Positions 1 through 10,260 of a stretch of 64,000 nucleotides of DNA are shown here, piece by piece. The position numbers and the translations under genes were made by a program. Each line of letters starts with the position of its first letter. The stretch's first letter is position 1. This DNA is from Myxococcales bacterium (GTDB lineage Bacteria; Myxococcota_A; Polyangia; Polyangiales; Ga0077539). The stretch lies in NCBI GenBank assembly GCA_013298625.1, contig JAAFIF010000024.1:40921-104920 (forward strand). Reading direction: 5' to 3'. The notes under the pieces are model-generated. The model was not told the origin of the DNA. It saw only the letters and a list, made by a program, of their open reading frames with translations, and did no database searches.

Positions 1-953
1 TCGCTCGGCGCGTGCGGCGCGTGGTCGGTCGCGATGCAGTCGATGGTCCCGTCGGCGAGCGCCGCGATGAGGGCGTCGCGGTCCTCTGCTTCGCGCAGCG
101 GCGGGTTGACCTTGCACGCCGTTTGATAACCGAGCACGGATTCATCGGTGAGCGTCAGGTGGTGGGGCGTGACCTCGGCGGTCGCGCGAATTCCCCTGGA
201 TTTTGCCTCACGAACGTAGGCGACCGCGCCCTTGCTCGAGATGTGCGCCACGTGGTAGCGCGCGCGGGTCATCTCGGTCAGCATCAGGTCTCGCGCGACG
301 ATGTGATCCTCGGCGACGCGGGGCCAGCCCTTGAGCCCGAGCCGCGTCGAGATCGCGCCCTCGTGCATCTGCGCGCCTTCGGTCAAGTGATGATCCTCTG
401 CGTGCTGGATCACCGGAACGTCGAAGGTCCCTGCGTACTCGAGCGCCCTGCGCATCACGCCCGAGTGAAGCACGCACTTGCCGTCGTCGCTGACCGCGAC
501 GCAGCCGCCGTCGCGCATGTCGGCCATCTCGGTGAGCTCTCTTCCGTCGAGCTTGCGGGTGACCGCGCCGATGGGATGAAAGCGAACGACGCCGACCTCG
601 CGAGCCTTGGCGACCATCATTTCGGTGATGGCGCGGTTGTCGTTGACGGGGTTGGTGTTGGGCATCGCGCAGATCGTGGTGAACCCGCCGATCGCCGCGG
701 CGCGCGTGCCCGAGCGGATGTCCTCTTTGTACTCGTAGCCCGGCTCGCGCATGTGCGTGTGGATGTCGACCATCCCGGGCAGGATCCATTTGCCCGTGCA
801 ATCGATCACGCGGACGTCGCGCTCGGTCCCGTACGAGCCCGCTGCGCCAGCGCCGACGCGGACGACGCGGCCCTTCTCGATGACGACGTCGGCGATGGCG
901 TCCAAGCCGCGAGAGGGGTCGATGACGCGGCCGTTCTTGAGCAGGAGGAGCAT
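1..953 (-). CDS. pyrC: Dihydroorotase, 3' end outside the window
   Basis: Catalyses ring closure of N-carbamoyl-aspartate to dihydroorotate, the third step of de novo pyrimidine synthesis, in the cytosol. The translation starts MLLLLKNGRVIDPSRGLD, the usual amidohydrolase beta-sandwich opening. It is followed by the metal-binding motif DIHTHMREPG near residue 60 and later by AMPNTNPVND, VIQHAEDHH, HVAHISSKGA and ATDHAPHAPS, which match class I dihydroorotases in order. The frame is open to the left edge, so 317 codons of a protein of roughly 430 residues are visible. The ATG at 953 fits the family N-terminus. It lies 55 nt downstream of guaB on the same strand, so the two may share a transcript. 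Family-level naming is firm; the distinction pyrC versus other class I dihydroorotase names is convention. Confidence 0.93.
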   Translation of the reverse strand, partial: MLLLLKNGRVIDPSRGLDAIADVVIEKGRVVRVGAGAAGSYGTERDVRVIDCTGKWILPGMVDIHTHMREPGYEYKEDIRSGTRAAAIGGFTTICAMPNTNPVNDNRAITEMMVAKAREVGVVRFHPIGAVTRKLDGRELTEMADMRDGGCVAVSDDGKCVLHSGVMRRALEYAGTFDVPVIQHAEDHHLTEGAQMHEGAISTRLGLKGWPRVAEDHIVARDLMLTEMTRARYHVAHISSKGAVAYVREAKSRGIRATAEVTPHHLTLTDESVLGYQTACKVNPPLREAEDRDALIAALADGTIDCIATDHAPHAPS

Positions 954-1008
954 GTGAGACGAACTCCGGAGCGCTGAGAATTGAGCGGTAGAATGATCGA
1001 ACGAGCGG

Positions 1009-2640
<1,632 letters not shown>

Positions 2641-2751
2641 TCAGAGCGAAGGCGATGTGGTGAAAGAACGCGCACTCCGCTTGCAAACGCCCCTGCGCGC
2701 CCCGTACTCTTCACGCGTCCGCCTCCCCATCTTTTCGCTGGAGACACACCC

Positions 2752-3603
2752 ATGCGTTCGCCCTGGTTGCTTGGTGCCGCTGCCCTGATCGCTCTCAATG
2801 CCTGTGGACCGCCTCGCGAAGAGCTTCCGACGCGCGATGGTACGGTTCGCACGGACGCTACGGCGGACACGGGCGTTCCTGGGATGGACGGCGGCGCGGC
2901 CTGTCCGACCGGCGCCACGCGATGCGGCACGGACTGTGTGAATTTGCAGACGTCCAACGTGCACTGCGGCGCCTGCAACGCGCGCTGCACCGCGCCGCAG
3001 ACCTGCATGGCTGGCCGCTGCATGGGGACCGTGATGTGCACGGGCGGCCAGATGAACTGCGGCGGCACCTGCGTCGACGTCACCAACAACAACGCCAACT
3101 GCGGCGCGTGCGGACGCATGTGCGCAGCGGGCCAGACGTGCTCGATGGGCATGTGCATGGCCGGCGGCTGCGCGGCGCCTCGCATGATGTGCGGCGCGAG
3201 CTGCATCGACGTCCAGACCAACGCCGCCAACTGCGGCCGCTGCGGCAACGCCTGCCCCGCGGGCCAGTCGTGCCAGGCGGGGACGTGCCGCGCGGGCGCG
3301 GGGATGTGCGCTCCCACGTGCACCACGGACACCGACTGCACCACGACCTGCCCGGTGCGCGCAGGCTACCGCTCGCGTTGCTTCGTCGACGCGATGGATC
3401 CCCGCAACAACGTCTGCATCGAAGAGCCCGAAGGAACGGGACCGGTCGACGGTGGCACTGGTTCCGGTGACGGTGGAGCTTCCGCAGCGTGCAGCACGGG
3501 TGGCGTCATGTGCAGCACGGATGCAGAGTGCGAGGCAGCGTGCCCGGCGCTTCTGGGGATCTTGCCGTCCTCGTGCAGCGGCGGAAGCTGCTCGTACTTC
3601 TGA
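2752..3603 (+). CDS. Cysteine-rich secreted lipoprotein with NCGxCGxxC repeats
   Basis: A 283-residue protein of unknown function. The first 20 residues form a lipoprotein signal ending in the lipobox LNAC, so it is probably anchored in a membrane facing the periplasm or outside. A short Asp/Thr-rich linker follows, then three copies of a roughly 40-residue cysteine-rich unit built around CVN/CVD-x(6-8)-NCGACxxxC-x(3-6)-C. The last 100 residues hold two further cysteine-rich stretches with [10 protein letters not shown] and [12 protein letters not shown] separated by a Gly/Asp-rich linker. A GGAG sequence lies about 10 nt before the ATG at 2752. The same cysteine unit occurs in the products at 4701-7052 and 39289-40854. 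Such proteins are common on myxobacterial surfaces and no activity can be assigned. Confidence 0.85.
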   Translation: MRSPWLLGAAALIALNACGPPREELPTRDGTVRTDATADTGVPGMDGGAACPTGATRCGTDCVNLQTSNVHCGACNARCTAPQTCMAGRCMGTVMCTGGQMNCGGTCVDVTNNNANCGACGRMCAAGQTCSMGMCMAGGCAAPRMMCGASCIDVQTNAANCGRCGNACPAGQSCQAGTCRAGAGMCAPTCTTDTDCTTTCPVRAGYRSRCFVDAMDPRNNVCIEEPEGTGPVDGGTGSGDGGASAACSTGGVMCSTDAECEAACPALLGILPSSCSGGSCSYF

Positions 3604-3604
3604 G

Positions 3605-4015
3605 CTAGCGCCCGCGCTTCTCGAGCGACGCGACCTGTAGTTCGAGACGCCCGAGTCGTTCTTCAACGGTGAGCGCTTGCGGGGGTGGTGGATCTGGTGG
3701 GGCAGCAGTCGGGAGATCTCCGGCTCGTATCCACTCGTGAAGCTGTTGCGTCGCGGCATCTCCCCGTAGCGATCGGCTGAGCCGATCGAGCAGCAAGGGC
3801 AGCAACACCGCGATCGTGACGTCTTCGTTCGTCTTGAGGTCGAGCACGCGCACGCGCTCGCCCGCGTCGATCCACCGCGCGATCTCGTCGAGCGCGACGT
3901 ACGACTTCGATCGCGCGTCGTACATGCGTCGGTTGGGATAGCGACGGACCTCGCGTGGCTCGACGTCGACGCCCGCGCTTCGATCGCCGTTGGATTCGTT
4001 GTAGCTTGCGCGCAT
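3605..4015 (-). CDS. PHA-accumulation-regulator-type DNA-binding domain protein
   Basis: A 136-residue protein whose residues 24-80 match the polyhydroxyalkanoate synthesis regulator N-terminal domain: VRRYPNRRMYDARSKSYVAL, then DEIARWIDAG and VRVLDLKTNEDVTIAVLL. In known relatives (PhaR/PhbF) this domain binds DNA upstream of phasin and PHA genes. The second, PHA-granule-binding part is missing. It is replaced by a Pro-rich linker and a short Leu-heptad tail (residues about 115-133) that could be a coiled coil. No PHA synthase or phasin gene lies in the window. The ATG at 4015 overlaps the start codon of the divergent gene by two bases. No alternative ATG or GTG lies between it and the conserved domain. 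Regulatory role is inferred from the domain only. Confidence 0.8.
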   Translation of the reverse strand: MRASYNESNGDRSAGVDVEPREVRRYPNRRMYDARSKSYVALDEIARWIDAGERVRVLDLKTNEDVTIAVLLPLLLDRLSRSLRGDAATQQLHEWIRAGDLPTAAPPDPPPPQALTVEERLGRLELQVASLEKRGR

Positions 4016-4682
4016 GAGGGCTCTCGCTCGCGTCGCTGCACTGTGTCTCCCCGCGCTCGTCGCGTGCAGCGCAGGGCGGCAAGCGCCGTTCGACGTGGTT
4101 CAGTCCTATCACAGCGCGCTGCGCGAGAGCCGGTACTCCGACGCGTACTCGCTGCTGTCGAGCGACGCGCGCAGGACGCTGTCCTATGACGACTTCGAGC
4201 GAGTCGCGAGGGACAACCCCGACGAGGTCCGCGAGACCGTCCGCTGGCTCGAGCAGGTGGATCCCAACGCGCCCGTCACGGCGCGACTCGACCTCGGCAA
4301 CGGCGAGAACGTGCAGCTCGTCGAAGAGGGCGGCGGATGGAGGCTCGACCCCGCGGTGTTGGACTTCTACGGGCAGCGATCGCCGAGGCAGTGCGTGCGC
4401 TCGTTTACGCGCGCGCTCGATCGCAGACGGTGGGACGTGCTCGTGCGATTCGCGCCGCGGCGCATCGCCGAGAGCCTCACCGCGGACCAGCTGCGCGACG
4501 CATGGGAGCGCGGGGGCGACGCCGACGACGTGCAGCGTATGCTGACCGCGCTGCGGCAGAGCACCGAGCGCCCCATCGAGGTGAGCGGTGATCGCGCGAC
4601 GATGACCTACGGCGTCGGCAATCGCTTCACGATGCAGCTCGTACGCGAAGACGGCGTGTGGAAGGTCGAAGACCCGGACTGA
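4014..4682 (+). CDS. Putative lipoprotein, function unknown
   Basis: A 222-residue protein with an N-terminal lipoprotein signal (MRALARVAALCLPALVAC) ending in the lipobox LVAC, which fixes the start at 4014. The mature part contains two similar alpha/beta segments, each starting near an FDVVQSYHSALRESRYSDAY-like helix (residues about 27-46 and 128-148) and ending in a strand with a V/L-x-E-GGWRLD or V-x-E-DGVWKVED motif. That is the layout of a duplicated NTF2-like or DUF4878-type fold. No catalytic residues are evident. Its start codon shares the sequence CATG with the divergent PHA-regulator-like gene, so each gene's upstream signals lie inside the other's coding sequence. It converges on the FG-GAP gene with an 18-nt gap. 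Confidence 0.82.
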   Translation: MRALARVAALCLPALVACSAGRQAPFDVVQSYHSALRESRYSDAYSLLSSDARRTLSYDDFERVARDNPDEVRETVRWLEQVDPNAPVTARLDLGNGENVQLVEEGGGWRLDPAVLDFYGQRSPRQCVRSFTRALDRRRWDVLVRFAPRRIAESLTADQLRDAWERGGDADDVQRMLTALRQSTERPIEVSGDRATMTYGVGNRFTMQLVREDGVWKVEDPD

Positions 4683-4700
4683 ACGCGTCCGAGCGAAGCG

Positions 4701-7052
4701 CTACCGGCTCCCAACGGCGCACGCCCAGCGCGGGCGCGACCGACGAGATGCCACCGCGATGCCAAACTCGTCTCCCGCATTTGCGCCCGTCAAGCTTCGC
4801 AGCGCCGTGGTCGAGACGCCGCCCGCCGCGCCCTGAAATACCCTTGCGACTCCGGCGTTCGAGATGCCCGAAGGGCTGGCCCGATCGGCGCCAACAACGA
4901 CATCAGTCGCGCCGTCTCCGTTGCAGTCGCCGATGCCCGCGACGCTGACGCCGAACCGATCGCCTGCATTTTCGCCGAGCAATGTGCGAGGCGCGAGTCC
5001 GTAGCCTAGTGCGCTTCCGCTAAACACAAACGCGCGACCCGTGCTCGCAGCGTTTCTCACGCCAACGACAAGATCGGAGTACCCATCAGAGTTGGTGTCG
5101 CCCGCGTTCGCCAACACGATGCCGAAGAGCTCACCAGCGACCGGCCCTTCGAGCACCGTCGTTGTTCGCGAGGCAACCCCCGTCGACGAACCGGCAAACA
5201 GGCTGATGCTGCCAGCGTTCATTCGCCCGCCAGGGTCAGCGCCGGACGCTCCAACGGTCACGTCGGAGTATCCATCTCCGTTCACGTCGCCCGCACCGGC
5301 AGGATATCCAAAGGCGTCGTCAGCAAACGTTCCTTCGAGCGCGACTTGCGGCGTCGTCGTGACGCCAGTTGCGTTACCGAGAAGCACGTACGCCGCCCCC
5401 GCACGCGTCCTGCCCGCAATCGTCGCGGAAGGATTGCCTAGCAGCAAATCGCTGAGGCGATCACCGTTCACGTCGCCTGCTCCCGCCGCAAGAAACGCAA
5501 ACGGCAACACTGCCGCAGGCGAGGACGCGATCGTCGTTCGGCCGCCGTGAAAGACCGAGCACGTCCCGACGTCCAAGAACCCCATTGCATCCCCCAGCGA
5601 AGCGCAGACCACAACATCGGCCCAGCCGTCGCCGTTCACGTCACCCGCAGCCGCGACCGAATTGCCGAACAGATCGTTGGCGTTGACGCCCTCGATCGTG
5701 ACCGAAGGCGCAGATGCGATGCCAGCTGCTGAACCGAGGTACACGTGCGCTGCCCCCGCGTCGATTCGCCCGCCAGGCGAGCCTCGTCGCTCTGAAACAA
5801 CAAGATCTGCGAATCCGTCGCCGTTCACATCCCCGGCCGGTGCGAGCCCCCAACCAAACAACGAGCCAAGCCCCACAGAAGGGCGATCGATCTGCCGACT
5901 CGGCGTCGCCGAAGGTCCGCTCGCGCTGCCGTAGTAGACGTTGACTCCGCCTCGTCCGCCGTTGGCGTTGAGCACCCCCACCGCCACATCCGTGAACCCG
6001 TCGCCGTTGACGTCGAGCTCCGTTCCGTACGCGGTGTCCGCGGTCGTCGCGCTGCGGGCGGGCGTGCGAAATTGCCACGTGGCGCTCACGCGCGTCCCCG
6101 TGCTGGCGCCCACGCGGCCGCGCAGCCGCCAGAACACCACGCTCGATCGCGGAAGGTCCATCGTGGGCCGCGCGCTCGCTCCCGTCGCGTTGAGCCGCTC
6201 GATCACCATCGTGCACGCGCGGTCGCGACACAGCTCGATCTGCGCGCCGTCGACGCCCATCGGAAGCGCCCACTTCAACGTCGGCCGCAGCATCGTCACC
6301 GTGCTCGTCCCCGGAGGAAACACCGGCCTCGCCACAGCCACTTCGCACGCGCCGCCGATGTCTTCGAAGCCCGGCAGGCACGCATATCCGCAGGTCCCCA
6401 TCGAGCAGGTCGAGCGCGACCCCGCTGGCTCAGCGCACGGCGTGCAGCGCGCGCCGCACGAAGCCACGTCGTTGTCGCGCAGGCACCCGTTGCCGCAGCG
6501 ATGCGAGCCGGGGTCGCACCGAAGGTCGCACCGCCCTGCCGCGCACACCGCAGCGCCGTTGGCGGTCGAAGGGCACGCCACGCCGCACGCACCACAATTC
6601 AACGGGTCCGTCGCGGTCTCGACGCACGCGCTTCCGCAGCGGCTCTGCGCGCCGTCACACACGCCCGTGTCCGCTACGTCCGGCGCCGCGTCGGTCGCGT
6701 CGACCGCGGCGTCCATCACGTCCGCGCCGGCGTCGGAAACATCCGCGTCCATCGCGTCGACAGCGCTCGCCTCGCGCGCGTCGGAGGCGCTCGCCTCGGG
6801 CTGCGCGTCGCTCGCGTCCATCGCCGTCGACGCCTCGGGCGCGACGTACCCATCAGGAAACGCCCCGTCGTTGGCCTCCATCCACTGCTGCAGGCCCACG
6901 CACGTTCGAAGCGCTTCGCTCCAATACTGGTCTTGCGGTCGACAGTCGTCCTGCGGTCGCTTCGCCGCGCACGCGCCCAACGTCGCCCCCAAGATCAGCC
7001 CTCCCAGAACAGCCGTCGCACGCGCGCTCGGCCCGCTCGTCTTCGCGGTCAT
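4701..7052 (-). CDS. Exported FG-GAP beta-propeller protein with cysteine-rich stalk
   Basis: A 783-residue surface protein. The start at 7052 gives MTAKTSGPSARATAVLGGL followed by a lipoprotein-like signal (LGACAA). Next come an Asp/Ala-rich low-complexity linker (about residues 60-130), a cysteine-rich block with CGACGVACP and CGARCTPC units (about 130-235), a beta-sandwich-like segment (about 240-330), and seven FG-GAP repeats. Each repeat carries a calcium-loop motif of the form GDVNGDGFADLVV. Seven repeats make a complete integrin-alpha-like propeller, a fold used in extracellular recognition. The ending SRRSRPRWACAVGSR is basic and could be the closing strand or a divergent tail. A TTG-initiated longer form is possible but would push the signal peptide inward. 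Confidence 0.88.
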   Translation of the reverse strand: MTAKTSGPSARATAVLGGLILGATLGACAAKRPQDDCRPQDQYWSEALRTCVGLQQWMEANDGAFPDGYVAPEASTAMDASDAQPEASASDAREASAVDAMDADVSDAGADVMDAAVDATDAAPDVADTGVCDGAQSRCGSACVETATDPLNCGACGVACPSTANGAAVCAAGRCDLRCDPGSHRCGNGCLRDNDVASCGARCTPCAEPAGSRSTCSMGTCGYACLPGFEDIGGACEVAVARPVFPPGTSTVTMLRPTLKWALPMGVDGAQIELCRDRACTMVIERLNATGASARPTMDLPRSSVVFWRLRGRVGASTGTRVSATWQFRTPARSATTADTAYGTELDVNGDGFTDVAVGVLNANGGRGGVNVYYGSASGPSATPSRQIDRPSVGLGSLFGWGLAPAGDVNGDGFADLVVSERRGSPGGRIDAGAAHVYLGSAAGIASAPSVTIEGVNANDLFGNSVAAAGDVNGDGWADVVVCASLGDAMGFLDVGTCSVFHGGRTTIASSPAAVLPFAFLAAGAGDVNGDRLSDLLLGNPSATIAGRTRAGAAYVLLGNATGVTTTPQVALEGTFADDAFGYPAGAGDVNGDGYSDVTVGASGADPGGRMNAGSISLFAGSSTGVASRTTTVLEGPVAGELFGIVLANAGDTNSDGYSDLVVGVRNAASTGRAFVFSGSALGYGLAPRTLLGENAGDRFGVSVAGIGDCNGDGATDVVVGADRASPSGISNAGVARVFQGAAGGVSTTALRSLTGANAGDEFGIAVASRRSRPRWACAVGSR

Positions 7053-7188
7053 CACTGCACCTCTCGTCGCTCGTAAATCGGTCAGCACATTGCCAGCGAA
7101 CGCGTCGCAACGCGAGCCCTGGCGCCGCCGCCGCTATCCCCCCGCGCGTCGCACGGTTGCCTCGTCGCGAAGATTCTCTACGGCGCGG

Positions 7189-7953
7189 CTATTCGCGCAG
7201 CTTCGCGCGCAGCGCTTCGACCTCGCGCAGCAACGCGTCGCGCTCGGCGATCACGCGCTCTTTCTCGACGCGCTCTTTCTCTTTGTCCGCGCGCTCTTGC
7301 TCTTTGTCCGCGCGCTCTTGCTCTTTGTCCGCGCGCTCGCGGGCGGCGAGCTCGTCCGCGGTGGCAAAGAGCTCGTCGCCGTGCGGGCCCAGCGCGACGC
7401 GCACGCGCAACGAAGGGCCCTCCCCCACGCAGCGCAGCCTGCAGCCGAGCGAAGCGCACTCGACGCGGTCGGCGTTGGTGGCGTGCACGCGAACGAAGCC
7501 TCGACGCTTCACCGTGCGCCACACTTGCCAGCGCACGCCGTCGGGGTGCGACCCGTGCTCGGGGTCGAAGATCACGAGCTCGTCGACGCCCATGCTCTTG
7601 TAGAGCGACGGGGCGTCTTCGTAGTCCTTGGCGACGTCGCGTCCCACGATCTCGAGCGCGAACGAAGGCCCCCGCGGGTGCTGCCACAGCAACCACGAAG
7701 ATGGCGTTTGCTCTGGGTTTTGACCGGGGATCACGTACACGTCGGGCGCCGCGCGCTGCGTCGCATCGCCGCGCTTCCAGTAGAAGAACTGGTCTGCGCC
7801 GACGAACGCGAGCTCGCCGCGCTCAGCGAGAAACCGCGCGAGCAGCGGCCGCAGGAGCTCTGCGACGAGCCGCTGGATCATCGACTCCCCCATGTGATCG
7901 CTCTCGGGATAGATGCAGGCGTCCGGCTGTTCGCTCTGTGCATCGTCGCTCAT
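7189..7953 (-). CDS. Uma2-like (PD-(D/E)xK nuclease fold) protein with coiled-coil tail
   Basis: A 254-residue protein resembling the Uma2/DUF820 family. PDVYVIPG (about residue 72), FALEIVGRDVAKDYEDAP (about 102) and LYKSMGVDELVIFDPEHG (about 120) correspond to the Asp, Glu and Y-x(3)-GV-x-E-x(3)-DP landmarks of that fold. The catalytic Lys usually found shortly before the Tyr is not at its expected place, so nuclease activity is doubtful. Residues about 205-254 are a charged coiled coil made of near-identical RADKEQE heptads encoded by a 21-bp tandem repeat. The ATG at 7953 begins the conserved part. It follows the AAA+ ATPase gene after 29 nt on the same strand, suggesting an operon. The biological role of stand-alone Uma2 proteins is poorly known. 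Confidence 0.8.
   Translation of the reverse strand: MSDDAQSEQPDACIYPESDHMGESMIQRLVAELLRPLLARFLAERGELAFVGADQFFYWKRGDATQRAAPDVYVIPGQNPEQTPSSWLLWQHPRGPSFALEIVGRDVAKDYEDAPSLYKSMGVDELVIFDPEHGSHPDGVRWQVWRTVKRRGFVRVHATNADRVECASLGCRLRCVGEGPSLRVRVALGPHGDELFATADELAARERADKEQERADKEQERADKEKERVEKERVIAERDALLREVEALRAKLRE
7279..7338. repeat. 21-bp tandem repeat, about 2.9 copies
   Basis: Perfect head-to-tail copies beginning CTCTTTGTCCGCGCGCTCTT at 7279, 7300 and 7321. The third copy is incomplete. The period is a multiple of three and encodes the seven-residue coiled-coil unit RADKEQE in the minus-strand Uma2-like gene, so copy-number change would alter coiled-coil length without breaking the frame. Confidence 0.9.
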
Positions 7954-7982
7954 CGCCGACCCGACGAGGAACGTACCACGCG

Positions 7983-9275
7983 CTAGCGACGAAAGCCGAT
8001 CTCTTGCCCGTCGATCTCGCCGAGCGCCGAGGCGTCGCGGGTCTTCTTCATCTGCTCGCGAAGCACGCGGAGCTGCTCTCTGCACTCGGTGGCGTACTCG
8101 ATTCCGAGGCGCTCGATTCCTCGCTGCGCGAGGGCGAGCGCGGCGGCGAGGTAGACCTCTTTCAAGTACGCAGGGGTGAAGCCTTCGCTCTCTTTGGCGA
8201 GCTGCTGCGCGAGGGCGCTGACGTCGAGGGTGGGCTCGATGCGCGCGGCGAGCGCTCCGCGCGCGAGCAGGCGACGGCCGAACTCGGCGCGCTCGGGCTC
8301 TGCGGGCAAGCCGAGGTGAAACACTCGGTCGAAGCGCGAGGGGCGCTTGAGCAGCGCGACGTCGATGCGCTCGGGGTGGTTGCTCGACGCGATGACGAAC
8401 ATCCCTGTGTTGGCCGCGAAGCCGTCGAGCTCGTTGAGAAACACCGCGCGGTTCGAGTCCGAGATAAACGAGTCGATGTCTTCGAAGGCGAGCACGCAAG
8501 GGGCGAGCTTTCGCGCGCGCTCGAAGATCGTCGAGATCGGGTTCTTGCCATACTCGTTGGACTGCAGGTCTCGCACGTACAAGAACGGAAACCCCTCGAG
8601 CTGCGCGGCCACCGCGCGGCACACGAGCGTCTTGCCCGTCCCCGGCGGCCCCACGAGCAAGACCCCTCTTCGCCAGGGAAATCCCAGTGATTCGAAGGCC
8701 GCCCTGTGCTTGACGAACCCGTCGATCGTGCGCCGCAGGTCCTCGAGCAGCGCCGGCGGAAGCACGATGTCGTCCCAGGTCGTTCGTCCGATCTCGGCGT
8801 CGATGTCCGGCGCTGGCTGCCAGCCGTGCGCGTGCACGAGGCTGCGTCCCGCGGGGCGCAGGTTGAACGCGATCCACGCGTCGACGAGCGCGCGCACCGT
8901 CGCTTGATCGCGCGAGATCACGAAGACGCCGTGCGGGTTGTTGGCGCTCGGAGTCGTGGTCAACTCGACGCGCACCCCTCGGTGCTCGGCAGAGAACCAC
9001 AGGACCGTCTCCGCGCGCTCTCCGCGCCAGCCGTGGCCCTCGTGCGTCGTGTCGAGCATCGAGCGCACCTGCGTGCAGTGCTCGTCGACGAACTGCCGAA
9101 GCCGCGTGGCGTCGCCTTGCTCGTAGGCGGTCACGTGCGTCGGCAAATTGCGTCGAATGCACGCGAACAGCGCGTCCGTGGGGTTGCTGTACTCGCCGCC
9201 CGTCACGCTCAGCGCAGAGAGCACGGCCTGCTCGCGCCAGGCGACAGCCCCGCGCGTGGATCGATCGTTGGTCAA
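7983..9275 (-). CDS. AAA+ ATPase (classical AAA type)
   Basis: A 430-residue ATPase. Residues 165-395 form an AAA module with Walker A GPPGTGKT (209-216), Walker B VLAFEDID (261-268), a sensor-1 Asn in FVIASSNHPERID, and the arginine-finger region LLKRPSRFDRVFHLGLP. This is the FtsH/p97-like branch. The N-terminal 160 residues are unlike any family I recognise and probably bind a partner or substrate. The gene has no transmembrane segment or protease domain. The only sensible start in frame is the TTG at 9275, because the nearby ATG at 9295 is out of frame and soon meets a stop. It precedes the Uma2-like gene by 29 nt, so both may act together. It is divergent from the glutaredoxin-like gene. 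Confidence 0.88.
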   Translation of the reverse strand: MTNDRSTRGAVAWREQAVLSALSVTGGEYSNPTDALFACIRRNLPTHVTAYEQGDATRLRQFVDEHCTQVRSMLDTTHEGHGWRGERAETVLWFSAEHRGVRVELTTTPSANNPHGVFVISRDQATVRALVDAWIAFNLRPAGRSLVHAHGWQPAPDIDAEIGRTTWDDIVLPPALLEDLRRTIDGFVKHRAAFESLGFPWRRGVLLVGPPGTGKTLVCRAVAAQLEGFPFLYVRDLQSNEYGKNPISTIFERARKLAPCVLAFEDIDSFISDSNRAVFLNELDGFAANTGMFVIASSNHPERIDVALLKRPSRFDRVFHLGLPAEPERAEFGRRLLARGALAARIEPTLDVSALAQQLAKESEGFTPAYLKEVYLAAALALAQRGIERLGIEYATECREQLRVLREQMKKTRDASALGEIDGQEIGFRR

Positions 9276-9384
9276 AGCGACTCGGCGTTAGTCATGCGGG
9301 CGCGCGGGCGCAAAGAAAAACTTCACCGTTCTTCACCGGGCGAAGCGAGCATCACGACCGCGCTCGGTGCTACCCATCGCTGCC

Positions 9385-9744
9385 ATGAGCGAACGCCCCA
9401 GGTTGAGCGAAGACAAAGTGAGCGACGCGGTGAAGGCCTCGGTCGCAGGGTTTCATCGAGGGATCGTCGACGAGGTCGCGGCCACCGTCGCCCGCGACAA
9501 GGTCGTCGTCGTCGGGATGGCCCAGAACCCCTTCGTCAAAAAGGCCCGCGCCCTGCTCACCGAGCGCGGCGTGAAGTTCACGTACATCGAGCACGGCAGC
9601 TATCTCTCCAAGTGGAAGGAGCGCCTGGCGATCAAGATCTGGGCAGGATTTCCCACGTTTCCGATGGTGTTCATCGACGGGGTTCTGATCGGCGGCAGCA
9701 ACGAGCTCGCGGCGCTCGACAAGGACGGCAAGCTGCCGAAGTGA
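9385..9744 (+). CDS. Glutaredoxin-fold protein lacking all cysteines
   Basis: A 119-residue single-domain protein. The core is a glutaredoxin: strand VVVVGM (40-45), the active-site loop, helix ARALLTERGV, strand FTYIEH, the cis-proline motif TFPMVFIDG (91-99) and the glycine pair IGGSNEL (102-108), all in canonical order. The active-site C-P-F/Y-C is replaced by N48-P49-F50-V51, and no cysteine occurs anywhere, so thiol-disulfide exchange or Cys-ligated Fe-S binding is not possible by the normal mechanism. About 35 residues precede the fold. The ATG at 9385 is preferred over an in-frame GTG at 9367. It stands alone, 91 nt upstream of ndk. A scaffold or glutathione-binding role is conceivable but unproven. 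Confidence 0.82.
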   Translation: MSERPRLSEDKVSDAVKASVAGFHRGIVDEVAATVARDKVVVVGMAQNPFVKKARALLTERGVKFTYIEHGSYLSKWKERLAIKIWAGFPTFPMVFIDGVLIGGSNELAALDKDGKLPK

Positions 9745-9835
9745 GCGTTGAGCCGTTGAATCTCCAGGTGGTTCGTGGCATACGCGGCGCGGCTTCGTAC
9801 CAAACAACGCAGGCCCTACCAGGAGATTCGCAGCC

Positions 9836-10255
9836 ATGACGCTCGAGCGTACCTTCGCGATCATCAAGCCCGACGCGGTCGAGAAGAACAACACCGGCAA
9901 GATCGTTGCCCACATCGAGAAGGCGGGCTTCCGCGTCGTCTCGATCAAGAAGCTCCACATGACGCGCGCCGTCGCCGAAGGCTTCTACGCCGAGCACCGC
10001 GCCCGCGGCTTCTTCGGCGAGCTCGTCGACTTCATGTCCCGCTCGCCCTGCTTCATCCTCTGCCTCGAGGCCGAAGGCGCGATCGCCAAGTGGCGCGACA
10101 CCATGGGCGCCACCAACCCCGAGAAGGCTGCCGAGGGCACCATCCGCAAGATCTTCGGCGGCTCGGTCGGCGAGAACGCCACGCACGGCTCGGACTCGCC
10201 CGAGTCCGCCGCGCGCGAGCTCGCGTACTTCTTCGCCGGCATGGAGCTCATCTGA
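9836..10255 (+). CDS. ndk: Nucleoside-diphosphate kinase
   Basis: Transfers the gamma phosphate of ATP to nucleoside diphosphates, balancing cellular NTP and dNTP pools. The 139-residue length is exactly that of the family. It begins [18 protein letters not shown], has the Arg-rich binding segment and F-x-LVxFMSRSP region, and carries the active-site histidine in [12 protein letters not shown] near residue 118. A good ribosome binding site, AGGAG at 9821-9825, sits 10 nt before the ATG. A strong hairpin follows the stop codon, indicating that transcription ends here and that the gene is probably monocistronic or paired with the glutaredoxin-like gene upstream. Confidence 0.97.
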   Translation: MTLERTFAIIKPDAVEKNNTGKIVAHIEKAGFRVVSIKKLHMTRAVAEGFYAEHRARGFFGELVDFMSRSPCFILCLEAEGAIAKWRDTMGATNPEKAAEGTIRKIFGGSVGENATHGSDSPESAARELAYFFAGMELI

Positions 10256-10260
10256 GCTTC

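Noticed and set aside
4701..4770. Frameshift truncating the FG-GAP protein
   Set aside because: Seven complete FG-GAP repeats are already present, enough for a closed propeller, and other frames do not continue an FG-GAP motif.
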